Shown: positions 58,001-64,000 of the stretch, one piece after another
Layout: each line of letters opens with the position of its first letter
How positions within the stretch are numbered: the stretch's first letter is position 1
Source: Gonium pectorale
Lineage: Eukaryota > Chlorophyta > Chlorophyceae > Chlamydomonadales > Volvocaceae
DNA: 64,000 nt
Reading direction: 5' to 3'
NCBI GenBank assembly: GCA_001584585.1
Contig: LSYV01000041.1
Location: 600,930-664,929, forward strand
Notes under the pieces: model-generated
Told to the model about the DNA's origin: nothing
What the model saw: only the letters and a program-made list of their open reading frames with translations
The model's database searches: none
Position numbers and translations under genes: made by a program

Positions 58001-59877
58001 TGGAATTGTCTGCAAGGATCTGCTCAGCTTTCCTTCGTTTCCCCTTCTCTCCCATCCTACCATAAAGTCCGACCCGGCGCCCCTCCCCCCCACCCACCCA
58101 CCCGCCCGCCCGCAGTCAAGGGCGTGGCCGGCGCCGTGCGCGCTGGGGGCGTGTTCCGCGCCCTCGCCCTGGGCCTGGCCCTGGACGTGGCTGAGGGCAT
58201 GCGGCATGTGCACAGCTGCCGCATCGTGCACGGAGACCTCAAGCCGGGTGAGCTGGCATTCAGGCGCCGCGTATGTGCGTTTACGCCATTCGCCGCATTC
58301 AGCTTGCTGCATGTTTGGGGATCCGCGAGCGCCGCGTTGGAGGATTCGTTGCGGCCGGTTTAGCGACCTTGGCCTGCAAACCTGACTTGGCCAGCGGCTG
58401 CAGTTTGCTCCCGGAGGGCAGAGTCCTGGCCGATTGGTAGGAGTATTCCCCTTTGCTGTCGTCGACAGCCATGCATTATAGAGCCCCAAGGCTGGGGCCC
58501 TGAGCCCCAGCCACAAGTGCTCCCTCCCTCGCATGAACTCGGAAGCACGCCGCCTTCCTTTTGATTTACCTTCCACCTGGCCCTTCCAACCCTCTATCCA
58601 CCTGGCCCGTTGTCTTGCGCACCAGACAATGTGCTACTCGCATACCACCCGTCGAGCGGTGCTGCCGCTGGCGACGGGAAGGGCCTCGGTGACTGCCCGG
58701 CCTCATCAATGGACATCGCCGACAGCGCCGGCGGTGGCGGCGGTGGCGGCGGCCTGTTGGCCCTAACCGCCAAGGTGGCGGACTTTGGGCTGAGCCTGCC
58801 GCTGGCGGAGGGCGCCACGCACGCGTCCAAGCACTTCCAGGGGACGCCCGCCTACGCCGCGCCGGAGGCAAGTATAAGGCAATGGCGCCTGAGCTTCCAG
58901 AATGTTCCAGGCATGCTTCTCCTTCGTTTGCGATATCAAACTCAGCCCGAATCGGCCATCTCAATTACGCGTTGCGTGTGCACGGTCCTACATTCCATTA
59001 CTTGCTGTGACCCCATGACTCTTGGTGCGTGGCGTCTGACGTCGGCGCCTACGTTGCGCATAACAGCCTGGATGGACCCGGTCAGGCCGCAGCCGCCATG
59101 CGTATGGCATATGCGCTGGCTCTAATTATTCGGGGAAACTGGTGGAACCTGAAGGCGTGTCCATCGCACCACTGCGCCATCCAACGTCCTGCAGGTGCTG
59201 TCCCGCGGCGAGCTCTCCCCCCGCGCCGACGTGTGGTCGTTCGGACTGATGCTGCTCGAGTTCTTCTACGGCTGCACCCTCAGCGACATGCGCGCCGTGC
59301 AGGCCATCATGTTCTCGGTGGCGGAGCTGGGCGCGCTGCCGCTCTACGCCTGGCTCCTGCGGGTGCGTCCGTACCGTACCATATTGTACGGCACCCTACA
59401 GCTGTACTGCACTGTCCTGCTGTACTTCACCGTACTGCTGTACTGCACCAACAGCCAGCGCCCCGTACACTGGTGTTGGGCCGCGTCCCGGGCTTGGGTG
59501 CTGGCCCCGTTGGGCTCGTGACGCCAAGGCGCATGCCTCTGTTGGGCAGACTCCTTGCCCGTTCTGCTGTATAGCACGACACTGCTGCCAGGAGGAGGGA
59601 TACGCCGCTCAGTGCTCAGTGCTCGTGGCTCGTGGGCCCTGGGCCGTGCCTCGTAAGCAAGCGCGCGACCCGCGCACTCTGACGAGCCCCTGTGCCAACA
59701 ACCCCACAACCCGCCTGTGGCTGTGCCCCGCAGGACCTTGCCGACTCCGCTCATCGGCCCTACGCGGAGCTGGCTGCGGCCTGCCTGTCGAGGGACCCCC
59801 GCGAGCGGCCCGACTTCGCCGCCATCTGCGAGCACCTCAAGGCTCTGTCGGAGAGCAGCCGGGAGGGCGAGTGGTGA
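49019..59877 (+). CDS. Receptor-like protein kinase with repeat ectodomain
   Basis: About 20 exons encode roughly 1,800 residues. A signal peptide (hydrophobic VVLIAVVLTIIHAPCSVALS, residues 14-33) starts a large ectodomain with Asp/Gly/Thr repeats near residue 180-205 and at least four copies of a module like LELRDVTIVVSKAALGQLYL. An Ala/Ser/Pro linker leads to one membrane span (WVVPVAAVLSAVGGLLMAAT, about 1078) with an RRRTARR stop-transfer. The kinase is at about 1418-1800: GRGAYGVVYWG, VAIK, IVHGDLKPDN (Gly for Arg in HRD), VADFGLSLP, GTPAYAAPE, ADVWSFGLMLLE, and DPRERPDF. It is probably an intact Ser/Thr or dual-specificity kinase at the plasma membrane sensing an unknown ligand. An ATG at 49019 gives the signal peptide. 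A one-base frame break lies before the membrane span, and the intron after the APE motif begins GC. No ortholog name is claimed. Confidence 0.85.
55045..55082 (+). other. Frame discontinuity in the kinase gene
   Basis: The exon at 54830-55585 enters in the frame that reads MNVDVHVTFGPKGLLGSTG but must leave in the next frame, which encodes the membrane span. One base is in excess. Homopolymers C6 (ACCCCCCG) and A9 (GCAAAAAAAAATGG) sit between the two frames. A 61-base intron with a poor GTCACC donor could also explain it. Confidence 0.7.
57796..57879 (+). repeat. Tandem repeat of about 44 bases in kinase intron
   Basis: GGCAGGCGCCGTTGTCGGTC alternates with GGCAGGCGCCGTTGCCAG units; about four sub-units of 18-22 bases form two larger copies. 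It lies in the intron between exons ending 57750 and starting 58116. Confidence 0.8.
58868..59194 (+). other. GC-AG intron in the kinase gene
   Basis: The exon ending GCGCCGGAG is followed by GCAAGTATAAGG, the classic GC-donor consensus. The next acceptor is CCTGCAG before GTGCTGTCCCGCGGC. Both sides are phase 0 and the join gives YAAPEVLSRGELSPRADVWS, as expected for a kinase activation segment. No GT donor nearby keeps the frame. Confidence 0.8.
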
Positions 59878-60486
59878 ACGGGCGGGGAACGAGCGGTAAA
59901 CGGCGGAGCGGCACGCTTGCACGCTTGGTTGCAATGTCGTGCGGGAAGATCCAGGTGTGAAACGCAGAGCTCGCGCACGTGCGCATGCACCGGATGCCTG
60001 CCAACACATGTATGCCTGCTAGCACATGCGACGTGGAAGGGAAGCGGTCGGGGATGGGCCCCGCGTCATACGAGAATGCTGGGAGAGATTTAGAGAGTTA
60101 TTAGCACGGATGTGTTTTCATTCTATTTTCGCGGCAGCCTCCATGTTTGTTGAGCAGCGTCGGAGGTGTCCTTGAAGGGGCGGTCGCGCTGGACTGACAT
60201 CGTGTGTGGCCACGCCCGGCGACGGGCTGATGATGCGTGCATGTGTGGGTTCTCGGGTTCTTGGCTTCCGCAGCCGGTGCAGCTTGCTGTGGCGGTGCGC
60301 GAGTCAGCTAGTGCTGAGTAACTGTGGGTGTGGTTGTGGTCGTCCTGAGCATGGAAGCCCAGCCGGTTCGTTCGCTGCTGTGCATAGGCGACGTCGTAGT
60401 CAGCTGCTTCAACGCAATGCTTGTTTAGATTCATTTGCGGCCCTTTGCTGCAAACAAAGGTCAACCCTGGTGCTACAGCCCCCGTA

Positions 60487-60690
60487 GCGGGCTTCCGGCC
60501 TGTGTTTTGGGTTTCCGGGGCGTGAAGGTTTTGGGGCGATCATACGGGCGCTGATCTCCGCGGACGTGGGCTCCGTGGACAGGTACTTCTGGCCCACGGT
60601 AGACCTGATGACATCATTGCATGACACGTAAGACGGCATAGCCTTGTCTTTGCAGATTTCACGATGACGCGGAAGTGGTGTCGTTCGCCG
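60487..60690 (+). CDS. Possible two-exon coding fragment, unknown
   Basis: An open stretch ending GAIIRALISADVGSVDRYFW then PTVDLMTSLHD stops at an AC|GTAAGA donor (exon end 60627). A TTTGCAG acceptor opens a 35-base exon (60656-60690) reading FHDDAEVVSFA that ends in G|GTGAGT. The splice phase agrees. The following exon is not clear (an acceptor at about 60743 gives little), and no start codon is visible. It may be a gene remnant. I recognise no family. Confidence 0.3.
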
Positions 60691-63600
60691 GTGAGTGGCC
60701 GAGCCCGCGGGTTGTGTGCGGCCTGGCAACTACGTCGCCTTCAGGGCCATGTACGTTGTGCAGGTTGTGAAAGCAGAGGTTTTTATTTCGATCGTGTGGC
60801 GGACACCTGCCGGTGTTCCCTGCCGGCGGGCCCGCCGTTGCCGGGGCAGGTCTGCACGTTGCTGGGCGGTACTAGGGTAACTTGGCAAGCATTCACTTAA
60901 AGCATGTCCGTTTGGATTTTCATTTACGCGCGGTTGGAAGTGGGAATGGAAGATTTATCGGCGGTTCGGGGGCCCGACGTCCGAACTGCGAAGTGCAGTA
61001 CGCTGCGATGCATCCTGTTGAACGCGTCCTGTTTAAGGGCGCCCGTCAGCCACATGTCAGTCCACTTGAGAAGCGCGCCCCCGGGTACGCGTGCGTGCCA
61101 GTGGTACGCCTGAGGGCTGTTTCAAGAGGGAAGTTCTCTGCCAGTCGTTCTCCCGCCCCGATATGTTGGTCAATCGACGGGAAGGGCGGGAGGCGGCACC
61201 GCGTGCGACGAGGGCGGACCATGCTCCTGTTGGAGGGAGTCGGCTGTTGATGCTTGCTTTATGCTGTGTGAGCATTGCAACGCAAGTGCACTGGGCGCAA
61301 CGGGGGCGCGCTTGCCGGGTCTGGGACTTGCCCGTCTCCCTGTACTAGGTGCTGCTTTTTATACCAGGCATGAAGCATCTGAGTTCTGGCAATCAACTTC
61401 CTAAGCGATCTTGGACCCGCCTGGCGATTGTCTCCTGTCGAACGGGCATGTGCAGTGATTACTGGGCTGCTGTACGGCGGATGAGCGGTCAACCTTGCTA
61501 GATTTGGGGTCAGGTCCCGAGCGTACTGAGTTCCATCTTAGCTTCCATTTGTGGGCGGCAATCCCGAACCGCCTGGACTGCGGGTGGTCGAAACGGAAGC
61601 ATGTTCGCGGCAGAGGCATGTGGCCAGCACTGAGCTGCGTGCGCCTGCTCGGAGTCTACTGTCATCCATGGAATCTGCCGTCGTACATTGACTGGATCTC
61701 AACTGCTGTGAGGCTAGCCTTCCGCGGTGGCGACCCACATCCGCGGTGTGTCTTAGTAAGCCTTTCCTGAAGAATATGAATGGACCAGTGCGTCTGCCGG
61801 CTTACATTACGACGACGCGTACGTACGGATCTGTACGACACACCGCAACCTGAGACAGAGGGTGCAGATAGGGTCGTGTGCCCGTGCCGGCGTTCCCATG
61901 GTGCGACTGCCAGCCATGGTGACTGGCATGGGCGCTCGATCACTTTGTCCGCGGTGAACCGCAATGTTGTAAGTCACTGCCTCAGGCCCCACAGCCCCAG
62001 TCCCTTATCGCCCGCCGTGGCCAGAGCTGACGAGCGGGCGACCAAAGTGCAGCTGCACACACCGCCCAGGTGCCCGGCCCCTCCCCGCCCCGCGGCCGCC
62101 GCAATCGACGCACGCTGATTCGGGCGAAGACACGCTCTTGCCCTGTGTCCGGTACATAGTTGGCGCAGCAGGGCAAGTTAGACGCTCTGGTTCCAGAGCC
62201 GACGTTGGCTTTGTTGGATGAGGTGCCCGTGCCGCTTGCGGTGCAGCATGCGTCCTCAACAATTACATGACATGTGTCGCATGCGCGCGCCTGCCAGTTA
62301 CCTGGTGGAGGCGCAGGAGGTGCTGCTGACGTTTCTATCTGCGTGACCCGAGCGGGGTGGACAGTGTGATGGCCACGTTGGGCCGCCGGGTCGCGACTGA
62401 GGGGGTGGGGGTGGGGGGGTGGACCATGGGGGTTACCAGCATGCTCGGCCATGGCAAATGAAGGTGGCGGATCCAATTGATGAATACGCAATCCCACCAC
62501 ACGTCTGCACACAGGTGCGTTGCGTCACCGGTTTGATTCGGTTCTGGTTCTCTTTTTTTGATTCGGTTATGCACTGCATCTGAGGTACCGTATGGGTGGC
62601 GACCGTGACCGGCCGAGCCGTCCTTGGTTTGAAACAGTGGTTGCCTGTCAAAATCTGCTGGGGTGGGTGGATTGAGGGGCGCTTTGTCGACTACCGCTTG
62701 GCAATCCGGGGGAGGGGGGAGCTGGCTTGCCGTAGGCTGGTCCAGTAACCGCTGGTCGCCGAGAGGCACGAGATAGGAGGCAACCAGCGGCCAGCACGCC
62801 CCCATCCAGCAAGCCATAGCGGTCTGCAGCTTCCCTTGTCTAGGCAAGCACAGGTAACTGCGCCGCTACGGTTGTCTGGATGGTCCCTCGCTCTAAGTCT
62901 GCTCATCTCCTTAGCCAGATGTGCTCGGTAGCTGCCCGCCCTGCTTTACTCCAGCATTTATTACATTTATTAGTCACCGTTGCGCATGCGGATCCACTGC
63001 GTCCATCAGATCCATGGATTCATAGCGTGGCCCAAGAAGCGACACCGGAACTGCGCACCCATCTGTCACGCCAGTCAAGCCACGGGTTGATTGTCTGCAC
63101 CCAAGTGCTCCCGACCGCCCGCGCCCAGGGCTGCCTCGGGGACCGCCACCTTGCGGGACCACATGAACGGTACATGCCACCTCGGGGAACAAGCACTCTC
63201 AGACAGGCAGGCATGCGACGCTGTCGAACCCACGGTTCTGTCAAAGGTCCTAGTTAGGCTGTGTTTGGGGAGTCTGCGACCCCACCCCGACAACAGTGCG
63301 AGCAACAAACAGTCAACACCGTAACCCAACACCGCACATGTCGCAGATATATATTAGCTGCGACCATCCAGATCCGGATCGCGCGCGCGGGTTGCAAGGA
63401 TCGGATGCGCACACCGCTGCACGGCTCCATGGTTCCACGGTTCCCCTGCAAACCCAGGCAGCAGAAGCTACACCTTGGCTGCCCCAGCGCACGGCTCTAG
63501 GTACATCGTACTTGAAGAAGCACAGCGACGGCATCGAACTTGAATCGCACGGCCACAGATCGGCCTCCCTTGCAACCCCCCCCCCACCATGCACATAAAC

Positions 63601-64000
63601 TCCCGTGCGACGGCATGGCAGCGGCTGCCCAGACAGCCCGTGCAACCCCCATCAAGACTCTTCTTGTGCATCACGCTTTCCTTGAACATAAACCAGCGGC
63701 AGCAAAAAAAGCCGTCGCGCGCCATTTGTTAGATGCGGAGTCCGAAAAAGGGCCGGGCTGCAGCACGCTCGGCCATGAGCACGCTCGCTGTGCTGACGCC
63801 CGCTCGGAACGAACGCACGTACGTGACGCGTCGCGGCGCGGCGGCCCCACCACCGGGGGGCTCGACACAACGCGCCACCACGGCCCTGCACTTGACTTCC
63901 TTTCCACGCAGCCAAGCCTTCGCAGCCAAGCGCGCCACCACACAACACGAGTGAGTGTTCCGGGCTATGTACAGAAATAAACAAACGAACAAACAAGCAG
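60691..64000. other. No supported gene
   Basis: Open frames here are short, overlap on both strands and lack splice-site support. A minus-strand relative of the A-rich repeat leader lies at about 62536-62556 (GAGAACCAGAA reversed). I see no tRNA-like fold and no long repeat. Confidence 0.45.

Noticed and set aside
61982..62512. 176-codon minus-strand frame with several cysteines
   Set aside because: Cysteine spacing matches no family I know, splice-like sites inside it are isolated, and there are no flanking exons.

Overview
The window looks like nuclear DNA of a volvocine green alga (Volvox, Gonium, Eudorina or Chlamydomonas relatives). It is GC-rich. Its genes are broken by many short introns, mostly about 60-400 bases, with GTGCG, GTGAG or GTAAG donors. 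TGTAA, the volvocine poly(A) signal, follows several stop codons. Five multi-exon genes are well supported, because their reading frames stay in phase across almost every predicted splice junction. One of them is an outer-arm dynein heavy chain with the Kelch-bearing N-terminus characteristic of the Chlamydomonas alpha chain. The species cannot be fixed from this sequence alone.
Layout from left to right. Positions 1-3.9 kb hold the edge of a possible minus-strand gene, dispersed-repeat fragments, and a 438-base sequence present twice around a 20-N assembly gap. An amidohydrolase-type guanine deaminase lies at 3895-6563 (+). The outer-arm dynein alpha heavy chain fills 8648-29369 (-) with 36 exons, the first holding only the start codon. 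A kinesin-14 minus-end motor follows at about 29981-36651 (+) and shares a roughly 0.6 kb divergent upstream region with the dynein. An RPH1-like chloroplast membrane protein is at 38565-40137 (-). A LIP5/VTA1 activator of the ESCRT ATPase VPS4/SKD1 is at 41140-44714 (+), divergent from it. Then come 4.3 kb of non-genic DNA with a small inverted-repeat element at 46036-46214 and a polypyrimidine tract. A large single-pass receptor-like protein kinase, about 1,800 residues, lies at 49019-59877 (+). The last 4 kb hold only a short possible exon pair.
The genes do not form one pathway: they serve purine salvage, cilia, microtubule transport, plastid, endosome sorting and cell-surface signalling. 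The least familiar item is the receptor kinase. Its ectodomain is built from a recurring beta-strand-like module, its kinase core has HGD in place of HRD, one intron appears to be GC-AG, and there is a one-base frame discontinuity just before the membrane span. Other points worth checking are an arginine in the AAA2 Walker A of the dynein, a long Ala/Glu-rich insert inside its Kelch region, and a decayed duplicate exon in LIP5.
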